Shown here: positions 23,386-35,945 of the stretch, one piece after another | Position numbering within the stretch: position 1 is the first letter of the stretch | How the letters are laid out: the number at the start of each line of letters is the position of its first letter | Source of the DNA: Micractinium sp. NFX-FRZ | Taxonomy: Eukaryota; Chlorophyta; Trebouxiophyceae; Chlorellales; Chlorellaceae | NCBI GenBank assembly: GCA_029339195.1 | Contig: JAPTJF010000339.1 | Span: 1 to 64,000 of the forward strand | Direction: 5' to 3' | DNA: 64,000 nt | The notes under the pieces: generated by a model | Seen by the model: the letters and a program-made list of their open reading frames with translations, nothing else | Database searches by the model: none | What the model was told of the DNA's origin: nothing | Position numbers and translations under genes: made by a program

Positions 23386-25424
23386 ATGTCCCTTTGCGGC
23401 CCTCCAGCGCACACTTTGTCAATTGGAGCGCAGAGCCGGAGCGTCTCCATCGCCAGTCACCCCGCCCCCATGCGCTCCCACACTGCTGCCGCCGCCGCCG
23501 CCGCTGCCGCCAGTGCGGCCGCCACAGGCCCCGCGGCCCCACCAGCTGCTTACGTCTACTGTGGCCCAGGGGCAGGCACCCGATCTGTCCTGAGCACCCT
23601 GCACAGCCTGCGTGAGGCACTGGTGCCATCTGTCAAGGTAAGCATGAACCATACGACCTGAGGCTGGGAGGCCGGGCATTAGCCGCTGCCCACGCACTCC
23701 TTCACCACGGCGCGGCGCCCGCACCTCCCAGGTGCCCCTTGAATGGCCCGCTGAGTGCCTTCCCGGCAGCAGAGAGCCTGGGTCACAGCTTTCCCTGCCA
23801 CCAGCATGCTCACCACTCTATGAACCTGCCCCCGCCACCCTCCAGGTGGCCAGCCTGGACACATCAGAGCTGCTGGCGGGCGGCTGGCAGCCCGGCTGCC
23901 TGCTGCTGGTGATGCCCGGGGGAGCCGACCTGCCATACTGCAAGCACTTGAATGGGCGGGGCAACCAGCTCATACGAGGTGGGCGGGGCTGACTGGGGCT
24001 GGGTGTGCGGGGTGTGCCCGCCACTCGGTGGGGTGGCGGTGGCACTGCTGGGCGTGGTGGTGGGGCGTGCAGGGCGTGCCTCACGGTTGATGCGGGGGCT
24101 GGGACTGCTGTGCTGCCGTCCATGACTTTTGCCCCTGGCTGACTCCGCCCCCGTTGACCGCTACACTCCCCTTGTCCCTCCACAGAGTATGTTGAGGGGG
24201 GGGGCTCCTACCTGGGCCTCTGCGCTGGCGCCTACTACGCCTGCGCGCGCGTAGAGTTTGAGCCCGGCACGCGGTGAGGCTGCGGAAGGCCAGCCGGTGG
24301 GGGCTACAGCAAGAGCAGCAGGCGGCAGCGGGTGGGGATGGGGAGCGGGGGCACCCCGCATGGCTGCAGCTTGCAAAGCATGCAGCATGGGACCAGCTTA
24401 TTGCCACTTCCGGCAGGACAACAGCAATTGCTGTTCCCCTCCTGACTTTATCTCGCCGCCTTCCGCATCTCGCCGTCCCCTTCTGACTTCCTGTCCATGC
24501 CCCCTCTGCTCTCCAACTGCCAGGCTGGAGGTTGTGGGGCATCGAGAGCTGGCCTTCTTCCCCGGGGCTGCCGTGGGAAGCATCTACCGGGGCTTCCAGT
24601 ACGAGTCGGAGGCAGGGGCGGTGGCCGCCCCGCTGCGCTTCCGCTGGCCGCAAGAGGGGCCGGAAGCAGCCGGGGCACAGGCACGCACTGCCATCCCCGG
24701 CAGCAGCGGGCACGGGAGCAGCGGCAGCAGCGGCAGCGGCATGGGTCAGTGGGAGCAGTGCATAGACTATGTGAATGGCGGGCCCGGCTTCAGGATGCTG
24801 GACGGCTCGCCGCTGCCGCCGCTGCTGCGTGGTCGGGCAGCGCAGGAGCAGTACGGGCAGGAGCAGCAACAGCAGCAGAAGCCGCTGCAGCAGCAAGAAG
24901 CAGAACAGCCGGAGCAGCCTGGGCAGCAGCAGGCGCTGGACAGTGTAGATCTTCTGGCGACTTACCCAGAGCATGGTGACGCGGCAGCAGCAGTGCTGTG
25001 CCGGGTGGGCAGCCGCGGCGGGCGGGCGGTGCTGTGCGGCAGCCATCCAGAGCTGCACCCCTCCTGGCTGGGCGGGAAGGCACCGCCGGAGGTGTCATCA
25101 GGCTCTCACGGCCCCAGCGATGGGAGCAGCAGCAGCAGCACTAGCAGCGGCAACAGCACTAGCAACGGCAGCGGGCAGGCTGCTGTGCCTGCAGGGGCGC
25201 TCGAGTCGGCGGCGGCAGGCGGCGCAGGCAGGGGGCGTGCAGCGTTTGTGGACAGTGTCACCAACCGGGCTGTGGCGGCCAGCGCCCTTGCAGCTGAGCT
25301 CAGTGCTGAGGGGCACGTGCTGCGGCTGCAGGCGGCGCTGCTGGCGGCGGCACCGCAGCGGCAGCGGTTCTGGCGCAGCCTGCTGGCGGCAGCGGGCTTG
25401 GGCCCATGGATCGGCAAACAATGA
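23386..25424 (+). CDS. BPL_N / glutamine-amidotransferase-like protein, 457 aa
   Basis: Exons 23386-23637, 23846-23978, 24186-24273 and 24524-25424. The protein matches the N-terminal domain of fungal-type biotin-protein ligases, which has a class I glutamine amidotransferase-like fold. Visible motifs are AYVYCGPGAG near residue 56, LLLVMPGGADLPY (104-116), the nucleophile-elbow-like GLCAGAYY (139-146, Cys141) and LCGSHPE near residue 330, which supplies a His and a Glu. The ligase and biotin-acceptor-binding parts are absent, so it is a free-standing domain of unknown substrate. Gln/Ser-rich insertions swell the last exon. The first 50 residues are Ser/Ala/Arg-rich and could be an organelle-targeting peptide. 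The exact start is uncertain; the ATG at 23386 is the first in frame. Confidence 0.75.
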
Positions 25425-25447
25425 CATGCCTTGCTTGACTGCTACTG

Positions 25448-25452
25448 TGTAA
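25448..25452 (+). terminator. Candidate TGTAA poly(A) signal
   Basis: TGTAA 24 nt past the stop of the BPL_N gene and about 200 bp before the next plus-strand start. Confidence 0.5.
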
Positions 25453-25655
25453 CCGGAACTGCATTGTTAGACAACTGGGGGAGTTGTTGGCGGTGGCTGT
25501 GCTATGAGTTGCATCCATCAGACACAGGCACCCTCCTTGCCGCGAGCCGCGGTCTGCTGTGGTGGCGGCACCGCCAGCGGGGCAGGGCATCCACTCTTCC
25601 ACCGCGGCCGCAATCGTGCCGCCGTTGCACATTTGCGCTGTCTACCTTGAACGCG

Positions 25656-27595
25656 ATGTGCGGCCGCCTGCACGCCGCCTGCACGAGCTCGCTCAAACCC
25701 GCTGCTCCCTCTCGCACTCTCCTGCAGCTTGTACGTCGCCCTACAAGCTGCATTGGCTGCCGCATACGACTAACAGCGAACCTGCCGCACATGCCCGGCG
25801 CCAGGCGCAGAGCACCGCAGCAGGCGGCGCCGGCGGCAGCGGCAGCAGGCAGCAGCGGGGCAGACGCCAGCGGGGCAGCACAAGTGCAGCCGCGCCAGCA
25901 GCAGCAGCCGCACTTCCAGCAGCAGACATGGCGGCAGCAGGGGCACCACCCCGCGCTTGAAGGCTTGAACAATGCCACCAAGTGGGCTGTCTCTGCAGTG
26001 GCGTTTGGCACGCTGCTGTGGCGCCGCGACCTGCTGGCCGCCTGGTGCGTGCTGGGCAGCGTGGTGGCGGCCGTCAACTGTCGGGTGAGTTGAACTCTCT
26101 TTATGATTGTGCTGGGATGTACTGCCTGCCCGGTGCCACCACTGCCAGTGGATGCTGGGACCCCTGCGCCCGCCCCGCCCCAGCATGCCAGGCCCCCAGC
26201 AAGAAGCCGCTGCCCGCGCCCACTGCCCATGAATGCCCTGCCTCACTTGATTCCCCCATGCATCCATTTACTCTTGTGCAAACTTCACCCGTTTCCCTCC
26301 CCTTATCCAAATCCGCCCACAGATCCTCAAGTTTGCCATCAACGAGGCCCGCCCCTCAGACCGCAAGGCCGACCCCGGCATGCCCTCGGCGCATGGCAAC
26401 AGCCTGGGCTTCCTGGTAAGTGGGTGGGTGGGTGGGTGGGGAGTCGTGTGGGCAAGAAGGCATTGCACCAAAGTGCAGAATGGGTCGGACGTAGGAGTGA
26501 CTAGGAGCCCATAATGCAGCAGTGTTGGACTGCCCAGCGGGGCGCAGCGTAAACGACCTGTCTGCTGCTGCGGCTCATGGCGCGTATTCCCCCCCGCCTG
26601 CTGCCCCAATAAGATAGTATCACACCCAGTTGGCAGTGAGCACCTTCTGAGCGCTGCTGTCACCTGTGGCCGTCCACCCACGCCCCTCCCCATTGTGTGC
26701 CTCCCCTCTGCAGGCCACATTTGTGTCCCTGGCCGCCTTTGCCTCCCTGGGCACCGGCAGCCCCCAGGGGCTGGCGCTGGTGCTGGGGGTGCCCACCCTG
26801 GGCATTTTCCTGGTGAGTGAGTGAGTGCGTGGGCGATGCAATGGGTGGCTCAGTGGGTGGCTGAGGCCACCAGGGGGCGTAGCTGCTACCCGCGTTCCAA
26901 ACGGCACCCAGGGCCGCTGCCCAGGGCAGCTGCTGTCACATGGCCGCTCCACGCCTTGCACCATGGTATCCTTTCGCCAGGAAGCTTGTGCGGTGGGCAC
27001 AAGCCTGGCATACCGGTGCAGCTCTCTGGCCAACAAGGCTGGACCTGCCCGCCTGCTCCCCTCACAGGCCTGGCTGCGAGTGGCGCTGGGGTACCACACG
27101 GTGGCGCAGGTGGTGGCGGGCTGGCTGGTGGGCGGCGCCAGCGCTGCCGCCTGGTTTGCCTGGGGCCACCGCCGTTTGCTCCCATACGCGCTTCAGCACT
27201 CGCAGCTGCAGGTGTGGTGGGGTGGCTGGGGCGAGGTGGGGTGCACCTTTGGGGTCGCAGCTGGCGGGTTGCAGCTGGGGCCAGCTGCCCGCCCGGCCTG
27301 CATGCCACGTTCTTTCTCTTTCTCACCTCCTGCCCTGCCCTATGCTGCACCGCCTGCTGATCTCGCGTACACCTCCTAGCTGCGTTTCCTTGCCGCTTGC
27401 CAGCAACTGCCTGGTAGGAAACCAGCTCCTGACTGCCGTGTGGTGTCGTGCCCCTCAACCCTCTTCCAGACACAAATATACGCGGCCACGGCAGCGGCAG
27501 TGGCGTTCTTCATCTACCAGAACGTGCGGCGCTGGGCTCGGGAAGCAGGCGAGCATGCGGCGCTCGCCAGCGGCGGCAGCGTCGACTGGTCGTGA
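25656..27595 (+). CDS. Plastid-type lipid phosphate phosphatase (LPP-epsilon-like, PAP2 family)
   Basis: Exons 25656-26084, 26323-26415, 26714-26812, 27068-27211 and 27470-27595 give 296 aa. PAP2 enzymes dephosphorylate phosphatidate or polyprenyl phosphates. The phosphatase motifs are visible: K146-x6-R153-P154, P165-S-A-H168 in the context DPGMPSAH, and R211-x5-H217 in RVALGYHTVAQ. The DPGMPSxH text and the Gln after the last motif are typical of the chloroplast LPP-epsilon group. Residues 1-45 lack acids and are rich in Arg/Ser/Ala, as expected of a plastid transit peptide. A Gln-rich linker follows, and then about five membrane spans. The last exon adds a hydrophobic helix and a polar tail. 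Likely role: phosphatidate to diacylglycerol in the plastid envelope. Confidence 0.82.
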
Positions 27596-27900
27596 GCATG
27601 TGCTGAGCAGCAGGATCGCCGCCGCTTGGCTGAATTCAGAGCTTTCGCTTTCACTTATTTTGTACGACATTTGGTAATGCATTTGAGCACTCAAGGTCTA
27701 TATGTGCAACGTATCGCAATGCAGAGTTAAGGAAAAGTTTATATCAGCTGAGGTAATTTGCATAAAGATTGCACCGCAAGCAAGGCAGTGGGGCGTGGCT
27801 TGGAAAGTAACGGCACTGCAGCAGGAAGCACACGGGGCTGCAGGCACGTGCACTCTTGCAGCATGGCGGGCAGCACAAGAAGGGACCCCTAGCCAGCAGC
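27596..27900. other. Convergent 3' interval
   Basis: 305 bp between the stops of the PAP2 gene (+) and the first paralogous membrane protein (-). It is AT-richer than the surroundings. The nearest plus-strand TGTAA (27921-27925) already lies inside the last exon of the opposing gene. Confidence 0.5.
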
Positions 27901-30025
27901 CTACTTGAAGAGGAGCCAGGTGTAAACGACGAGAAACCACCCCACTGCCCAAGGACCCCCAACCACAAAGTGGCCTCTGCACAGCAGGTGCAGCGCGTAG
28001 TCTGCAGCCCGCGCTGCCACTGAGAGCTTGCCGTGAATGCGTGCAACGAAGGTTGCCCCGGGGCATGCCAGCAACTGCTGCCGCTGCCGCCACCACTGCC
28101 GCTGCTGCTGCCCCCCCTGCTGCTGGCGCGGCTGTTGCCCATGTTGCCCCTGCTGCCGCTGCCCGTGCTGCTGGCGTTGTGGCTGTTGGGGCGGCGGAGG
28201 CGGAGGCCCCTCTGGCCGCCAGCACAGGGCGGACACCAGGAAGGGAATCACAATCCCCAGCAGCGCCTGCCAATACGTTACGCCGGCATGGCACACACTG
28301 TCGGTGCCAGTAACGCCTGCGGGCACGTGCCGCAACACCAGCAGCGACGCCGGCTGCACGGCTGCCAGGGGCAGGGACAGCAGGTCTAGCAGCCGGCCTG
28401 CCTCAGCCATGCGAGTGCGGGTGAGGGGGTCCCGCAGCAGCTGCGGCCAGGGATCGGGAGGGAGGCAGGCATTCATTACTGAAGGTGAGGCTGAAACGGG
28501 AGGTCTGTGGTGGAAATGAGGGGCCTCTGGTTGTTGGGCCAGGGCACGCACTGCAGGTTCCACCTATCTGACGCAGGCTCCTCAGCTGCCCCTGCTGCTC
28601 CCCTCCGCATGCCCTGCTGGCAACCCTCCCGCCCTCCCCACCCACCCCACCTGTGTGGCACAGAATGCCGGGATGTTGAGGATCAGCAGCGTTAAGGCGC
28701 TCTGGCACAGCAGCGTGGCCAGCGGGGGCAGCAGCGCCACTGTGCCTCCCAGGAAAACGGCAATCACGCGGGTGCCTGCATTGCATGGGCATGGGGACAC
28801 ACTGGATGTGGGCCTCATCTCTCAAACTACATGCATGTGACTTGAGCAAGGATGTCCTAGCCGTCGGCAGCACACTGCCGTGCCAGAGCACTGCATCTGA
28901 GCCGCCGTCACAATGCAGCATGCTATGCATGCAGGCACAGTGCTCGGAGCACCGCAGGAGGGGAGGGTTGGAGCAGCCTTGGGGCAGGACACAAACCGCC
29001 GCCCCGCCATGCGCAGCGCACCCAGCGTGACCCTCAGCACATCCAGCACCGCGCCGTGAACGCCCGGCTGGGCTGGCCGCTCCAGCACAAGGGCAGGGCC
29101 CACCTGGCGGGCAACGCAACACATGGGAACCGAAAGGTCAGTGCGAGGTGTGATGAGAGGGGAAGCTGACAGGCCTGTGCTGCCGCAGCTGAGCAGCCGG
29201 CACACCGCACAGCTGCCAGCCAGCAGCTCCGCCACCCCTGGCATCCAGGGATGTGACACCACATTGTGGCCACAACCGATGTGTACGGGCTGCGTGATTC
29301 AGGAAGCAGCAGGAAGAAGCAGTGCGCACCCCGGTCCTGCGCATGCTGGGGCAGCTGGCGATCGCGATGCGCAGGAGGGGGGACAGCCAGGCCCTGCAGA
29401 GCATGCATGCGGGGCAAGCCACACCGGGCGGCATGAGTGGCACGGGTGCAAGCGTGCTCCGCCAGTTGCAAGGATGGCCGTTGCTTGTAGTCAGAATGTG
29501 AGACACCTGTGCCGACCCTTTTCACTGCCATGTGCCACAGCCTGCCGCAAGTGCAGTGCTCTCTGCAGCTGCAGAGGGGGGTCCTCACCCGCTTGCGGTA
29601 CAGGCAGCTGACGGCAGATGTGGCGGCGGCGCTTGGCCGCCCTTCCGCAACCTGTGCCCAGCCATCCCCTGCTACCAGCAGAGGCAGCAGCAGAGAAGTG
29701 TTGAAACCCACCTGTTGCGCCAGTACAAGCGTGGGCAGCGCAGCAGAAACGCCAGGGCGGCAGCCATGAGCGCCAGGGGAAGGAGCGGCTGGAACCGTGC
29801 CCTCAACGTCTCAGCTCTGTCATACTGAGTCACCGCAGCCAGCGCCGTGCCAAGAAGGACAGTGCACACTGCACCTTGCTCGAGCAGCAGGCCTCGGTGG
29901 GGCGAGTCTGAAGCAAGAGCTGCACTCTGCGTTGGTGCTCGCTCGCTGCCGCCGCCGCCGCCTCCGACGGTCGCCACCCCGCCAGGCGCACCCCACGCAG
30001 CTGACCCCGCAGCAAACAGCTCCAT
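27901..30025 (-). CDS. Multispan membrane protein, paralogue 1 (374 aa)
   Basis: Exons 30025-29712, about 29393-29330, 29103-29022, 28775-28651 and 28440-27901. I do not recognise the family. The protein has several hydrophobic segments: TVLLGTALAAV and LMAAALAFLL in exon 1, a long one in exon 4 (VFLGGTVALLPPLATLL), and GWFLVVYTWLLF near the end. A Pro run followed by a Gln/Arg-rich linker splits the last exon. It is clearly paralogous to the gene at 30895-32821: exon sizes 2-4 and all four intron positions and phases match, with shared text such as GPALVLERPAQPG and LLRDPLTR. The two lie in tandem on the same strand, so this is a local duplication. Confidence 0.75.
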
Positions 30026-30607
30026 AGCAGTTAGACGGCGGCGCTGCCCGCAAAAAAGCGGAACGCCCACGGACGGGTGGGGCGCTTCGCCCGAGCGACG
30101 TCGACGGACGCGTGCAGGGTGCACTGCCGAGGGCCGAACGCTCGGTGTGCCCTTTGACAAGCCAGAAACGCCGCCAGTCTGAGACTGCGCCTCAGACCTG
30201 CACTGGCAAGTCGCACAACTGCCACCCGTCCCTGAAGTACCGGCGCACTGCCGCTGAGCCTAGGCATATATGCAAGCTCCCTCATGAGGGATCATCTGGC
30301 CTCCCATTTCACGTTTTGTTACAGAATGAAGTCAGATCCTGCCACACTCAGCCAAAGCATACACCATGCGTGCCTTGCTGTATCAAGGCGTACGGGCAGG
30401 ATGGAGCACAGGGGAGCAGCGGCAGACAAGCTTAAGCCACTTGGCCAGTTGGGTGTGACCTCCCAAGGATGAATGCTGTGTGTCCCCTCATACCCCCCGA
30501 GCTATGCTCCACACACCCGATAGATTCCTCCGGTCCAGGTGGGGCACTTGCGACATACAGGGCGGGCGGCAGCCTTATAGGCAGCTATTAGCTGAATTCA
30601 AGCCTTT

Positions 30608-30703
30608 GAAGGCTTACCAGTTACAACCTGAAGGCTTACCAGTGTTGCATACAGAAGCAGTTAGTAGGTTAAGCAATACGTAAGGTGACAATACGTAAGG
30701 TGA
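30608..30703. repeat. Two short direct repeats
   Basis: GAAGGCTTACCAGT occurs at 30608-30621 and 30630-30643. CAATACGTAAGGTGA occurs as two adjacent copies at 30674-30688 and 30689-30703. Confidence 0.8.
30621..30625 (-). terminator. Candidate TGTAA poly(A) signal
   Basis: TTACA on the plus strand, about 270 nt beyond the stop of paralogue 2. Confidence 0.4.
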
Positions 30704-30894
30704 CAGAGACAAGCAATGACAAAATATAGATAAGCAATGTTGCAAGGGAACCAGCGCAGGCGGTGGAGGCCAGACGAGTTTTGTGCTGTAAGGTTGCGCT
30801 GCATCCCGGACAGCCGCGGCACCGTTGGTGCACACTGGGGTGCACAGGATAGGACGCATGAGCAGTGTTGAAGGGAGGGCAACAGCACGCCCCG

Positions 30895-32821
30895 CTAATC
30901 CACAGCCTGCTTGCACAGGAGCCAGGTGTAGGCAATGAGGAACCAGCCCACCGCCCAGCAGCTGCCCATCACCAGCCGCCCGCCACACAGCAGGTGCAGC
31001 GTGCGATCAGCGGCCCGTGCAGCTGCGGCAATCCTGCTGCAGCTGTGCGCTAAGAAGGCCGCCCACGTGCCTGCTACCTGCTGCTGCCGCTGCTGCTGCG
31101 GCTGCTCCCGCTGCTGCTGCTGCTGCTCCCGCTGCTGCTGCCGCTCTCGCTGGTGCTGCTGCTGCCCCTCCTCCTGCTGCTGCTGCCCTTCCTCATGCTG
31201 CCCCGCTGGTTCTGCGGGCCAGGAGGGCGGCGGCAGCGTCTCCCCCTCTGGCCGCCAGCACAGGGCAGACACCAGCAGCGGCACCACCATGCCGAGCAGT
31301 GCCTGCCAAAAGGAGATGCCTGCGCGGCAGAGGGCGTCGCTGCCCTCCGCACCTGGGCTCATGTGCCGCCGGGGGAGCATTGACACCGGCTGCACGGCTG
31401 CCAGGGGCAGGGACAGCAGGTCTAGCAGCCGGCCAGCCTCACCCATACGAGCGCGGGTGAGGGGGTCCCGCAGCAGCTGCAGCCAGGGAGGGAGGGAGGC
31501 ACGGGGGACGGGATTCTGTTGTTGCACACCAGTGTTGCCTCGGCCCAAACAGACCAGGTGCCAAGTGGGGCCTGCTAGGGGTCGATGGGGGCTGCAGGGC
31601 AAACCCTACTGACTCTGTGCCTGCTCTATGCCGCACGTACAGCCCAGCCCTGCTTGCGGCGGAAGCTCAGCCACCCCACCTGTGTCGCACAGAACGCTGG
31701 GCTGTTGAGGGACAGCAGGGTGATGGTGACCTGGCACATCAGCGTGGCCAGCGGGGGCAGCAGCGCCACCGTGCCGGTCACAAGTGCAGCAATCACGCGG
31801 GTGCCTGCAGCCCACAGGCAGGAAGGGGACAGTTTTACCAGCTGTTTCACTTGCTCGTGCACAAATCTCCCTCCCCCGCAATACTGCACATCACCACCTC
31901 AAAGCAAAGCCCTGGTGTCCAGGCCAGCAGACAGTGCCAATTGCCGCCCCGCCTTTGCATGAGCAGCGCACCCAGCGTGACCCTCAGCACGTCCAGCAGT
32001 GCGCCACGAATGCCCGGCTGGGCTGGGCGCTCCAGCACAAGGGCAGGGCCCACCTGCGGGGAAGGCATGATTGGTTTGTGTTTGATCTGACGGGTGTGTC
32101 CAGTTTGCATGACGATTGAGGTGTATGCTCTCCCAGCAGCACACCCCCCTTCACCTGGAATCGACACCCCCCAGGCTCCTTGCAGCGCTTGGCAAACCCC
32201 CTCGGACTGAGGCACACGCAGTGCCCGGCACCAAAGCATGCTGCACACAGCATGTGGCAGCAGGGCGCACTCCGTTTGAGCGCACGCTGGGGCAGCAGGC
32301 GACCAGAATGCGCAGGAGGGGGGAGAGCCAGGGCCTGTGGGGCACAGGGGATGTATGTCCACTTTCAAGGTGTGGCTTGGTGGGCCGGGCCCCCGGCACT
32401 GCCGTACAGCACTGCACTTCCGGCGCACCAAACAGGCACATTCAGGTTCGCAGCCAGCCTGCCCTTGAGGCAGATCTTGTAGCCGCCAGCGCTGGTGCCT
32501 GGGGCTGCCCCGTCCGCCCCACCTGTGGCGCCAGTACGTGGCGGGGCGGCGCCGCAGGAGCGCCACGCCGGCAGCCATGATTGACATGGGGAGCAGTGGC
32601 TGGCAGCGCGCCCAGTGTGTCTGCGCCCGGCCCCACTGAGTGACCATCCCCAGTGCCGTGCCCATGAGGACATAGGTTGCAGTGGCACGCTCCAGCTGCA
32701 GGCCGCGGTGGGGCGGGGCCGCCTGTGCGGCGGCCCCAGGAAGGGCCGGCCCAGCAAACCCGCCGTCCCTCATGTCGCTTCTGGCCCTGTTGGGCGCGCG
32801 GCCGGCGCTTCCCGTATCCAT
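30895..32821 (-). CDS. Multispan membrane protein, paralogue 2 (383 aa)
   Basis: Exons 32821-32523, 32334-32271, 32053-31972, 31804-31680 and 31476-30895, with the same intron positions and phases as paralogue 1. Membrane-like segments occur in exon 1 (LPMSIMAAGVALL), exon 4 (VTGTVALLPPLATLMCQ) and the C-terminus (GWFLIAYTWLLCK). The linker in the last exon is longer and is almost pure Gln/Glu/Arg. Shared conserved blocks are HRGLxLE, WLSPLLRI, GPALVLERPAQPG, TRVIA and LLRDPLTR-AR-M-EAGRLLDLLSLPLAAVQP (with small differences). A second in-frame ATG lies at 32773. The family and function are unknown to me. Confidence 0.75.
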
Positions 32822-33208
32822 TTGGAAGATAAATACAGCGCCGGTGGAACGCTTTGCGCCCGTGGAACGCTTTTTAACAAGCGCGCCGTGGGTACACTAC
32901 AACCAAACGCTGGGTGCAGCAAGGTTGGAACCCTCAACACAATGTGGAAGGGGCTGGGGGTTGCAGGGGTTGTGCCTCCGCCAGCTCAGCAGCAGTAGCG
33001 CCCAGATGCGGCACCCAGCCCAGCTGCAGCCAGCCCATGCAGCACCCTCCTGGTTTGAAGGTTACGGTGCTGCTCCAATTATCATGCATGGGCGGTAGGT
33101 TGCTCTTTTGACATCATTTGCGCACACATAGTGACCACAGGTTCGCACAACAACACCTGAGCCGCTGCTGCCGCACAGCACCGCTTCCGCACGCCCGCTG
33201 GTACGGCC
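32822..33208. other. Short intergenic interval
   Basis: 387 bp between the start of paralogue 2 and the 3' end of the PELP1-like gene, both on the minus strand. A short direct repeat (GTGGAACGCTTT, twice within about 32844-32872) is the only feature noticed. Confidence 0.5.
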
Positions 33209-35908
33209 TCAGCCGCTCGCCTCCTCCCCATCGCTCTCACTGCCGCTGCTGCTCTCCCCGGAATCGATCTCTGGCAGCGAGCCCTCACTGTCGCTCTCCT
33301 CCTCTGCCGCTGCCACCACCGCCACTGCAGCGGCCGCGGCTGCTGCAGGTGCCGCCGAGATTGGAGCCGGCGCAAAGGCAGCCGGGGCTGCCGCAGCAGA
33401 TCCAGGTGGGGCAGCCAGGGAGCCAGGGCTTGGCAGCTGTGCTGAAGGGGCTGCAACAGCTGGCGCGGGGGCAGCAGCATCCGGGGCTGACAGCATGGCT
33501 GCCATGCCAGACAGCACCCGAGGCTGAGACGCCTGCTGTGCTGGAGGTGCCGCGGCGGGAGCATTGAATGCCATCGCTGCCGGCGGCGCTGCAGGCAGGG
33601 CGGCCTGTGCTGGCTGCTCCTGGGTCGGCGCCCACCCTTGGGCAGCGGGCGGCTGCTGCGGCGGCTGGATCTCACCAAGTGCCTGCTCCTCTGCCTCCCC
33701 CATCTCCTCATCCCCGCCAGCACCCTTGCTGGCTCGCCCGTTCTCCGCTGGCTGTGCCGCATGCTGCGCTGCCAGCTGCGCCTGCTCCTGCTGCAGCAGC
33801 AGCGCAGCGTCCACGCTGCTCCAGAAACGCGGCATGCGCAGCGTGGCCGCCGCCCCGTCAGCATCCTCCGCCTCTGCCGCTGTCAGCACACGGCGCACAG
33901 GGGGCGGGGGAGGCAGGGAGCGTGGGTGGAGGAGCGCCTCCAGCGACAAAAGCGCCTGCACGGCGCAGCAGCAGCGCAGGGTTGGGAGTCTTAGAGGGGA
34001 GGGAGAAAGCAGAGGAGAAGACACGCCAGACAACACAGGAAGGGCGGGAGGCGAGACACACAGAGGTTCACGACAGGAGCGCCCCAGCACAGCGCCCCCC
34101 CGGATCACGTAGAGCGAGATGCAGTGGCACCAGCAGGTGCTGTGCTGCCTACCTGCCGACAGAAGGGCGCCAGAGTGGCGGCGCCGGCGGGGCCGCCGCA
34201 TGCGCCAGTTCGGAAGAGCTGCAGGGCTGGCGCCAGGTGTGGCGGGCGGTGGGGCGCCGGCGCCAGCAGCGTGTCGAGCAGGAGCCGATAGGAGGCCAGC
34301 TGGAGGGACGCCAGGCTGGCACCCACCGCTGACTCAGCATCGCTGCTGAGCTGGCAGGCAGCTGCTGCACTGGTGGCCGCCACGTGTGCGGCGATGTCGT
34401 CCAGCTGCCGGCGCTGCTGCTGGCTGAGCAGCGGGGCGCCGGAGGCGCAGAGGGCCTGCAGGGCGTGCAGGGCCGCTGCCTGCACTGCCATGTCACGCTG
34501 CTGCACGGCGGCACCGAGATCATCGACAGGGGCTCCTGCAGGGCAAGGCGGCACAAGTGGTTCAAGGGAAGTGCTGCGTCAGGCAAAGCAACACCGTGTT
34601 GAAAGAGAGGATGTAGGAGCGGGTGATAGACGGGCTGGCAGGTTACTAACACTCTCCCAATGACACACTTCTGCAGCATATAGAACATGTCCAGGCCCGT
34701 GTGCGCACCCCGCCTCACCTACAGCTGCATCGCCATCCAGCGCTGCCACCGCCTGCTTGCCCTTGCGTGCTTTCTTCTTCGCCGGGCCCTCCTCGGTGCC
34801 TATGCCCGCACCGCCCTGCTGCCTGCGCCCGTAGAGCTCAGCGGCAGCCGCCTGGAGCAGCATGGGAGCCAGCGGCCGCACAGCGCCCACGCCGGCACTC
34901 ACCAGCAGCTGCCGGGACGCGCCAAACAGCCGGCAGCGCACCTGTACAACACAGGGGCGCATTGGGGCATGCCAGGTGTTTATTGCACAGTGCTTGCAGG
35001 CAGGGCGGCTGCGCCGGAAGCACGCCCAGAGGGGGTGGGACGAGCTGGTTTCTCAGAGGCAGGGCGGGGCAGGGCAAGCGCCCCAGGGCTAGACAGGCAG
35101 GGCAGGACAGGGGTTTCGGGCCAGAACAGCACGCTCACCTCTGCCGAGAGTGCCACCGCCCCGCCGCCCGCAGCCGAGCGCTGCAGCAGCTCGGCCAGCA
35201 GGCGGGCCGCCGCCACAAAGTAGGGAGCGGCTGCCGAGCCGCAGGCAGCCAGCAGGCGGAGCACCAGGCCCAGCGCAGCAGCCTGCACCGCTGGCAGCTG
35301 CATGCAGAGCTGGGGGAAGCGGGCGCTGGCGGCGGCCGCCGTGGCCGCCTTGCCGCCGCCGCCCACGCTGTCATCCACGCTGAGCAGCCTGCTGGCCAGC
35401 ATGAGGAGCCCGCTGACGGGCACAGGCACTGCCGCGGGGTAGCTGGCCGACAGCAGCTGCTGCAGCACCTGCAGCACCGCCCCGAGTTGCCCAAAGCCGG
35501 CGGCGTAGGCGTCGCTGCTGAGCGCCCCGCTGCCGCCGCCAGTGGGCAGCAGCGGCAGCGGCTCGGCTGCGGGGTCCAGGGCGCCCCTGGCAGCCACTGC
35601 CAGCAGGGCATCGTCCTGTTGCAGCAGCAGCACATCTGCCAGGCGGTGAGCCGTCACCAACAGGCGCTGGCAGAAGGCTGACCAGCTGCTGCCGTCGCCG
35701 TTGATGCGTGGCAAGGCCGCGGCGCAGGCGGCGACCAGGGCGCTGCCACCGCTGCCGCCGCAGCCGGGGACGGGGCGCATCAGCAGGGGCAGCAGGTGTG
35801 CCTCCAAAGCCTTCAGGTGCTGACGGAAGGAGGCGGGCAGCGCTGTGAGAGCTGCCAGCAGAGCCGCCTGCCCCTGCGGCAGAGCCAGCAGCGGCGGCGC
35901 TGCCGCCA

Positions 35909-35945
<37 letters not shown>

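Larger units (their letters stand above)
30026..30894. other. Intergenic region between tandem paralogues
   Basis: 869 bp holding the promoter of paralogue 1 and the 3' end of paralogue 2. It contains two short direct repeats (30608-30703) and a minus-strand TGTAA. No gene is supported. Confidence 0.5.

Noticed and set aside
24081..25058. Minus-strand open frame of 325 codons
   Set aside because: Antisense shadow of the BPL_N gene; CAG/CTG repeats read as leucine runs.
30935..31612. Plus-strand Cys/Ser-rich frame of 225 codons
   Set aside because: Antisense to the Gln-rich last exon of the second membrane paralogue; it only mirrors CAG repeats.
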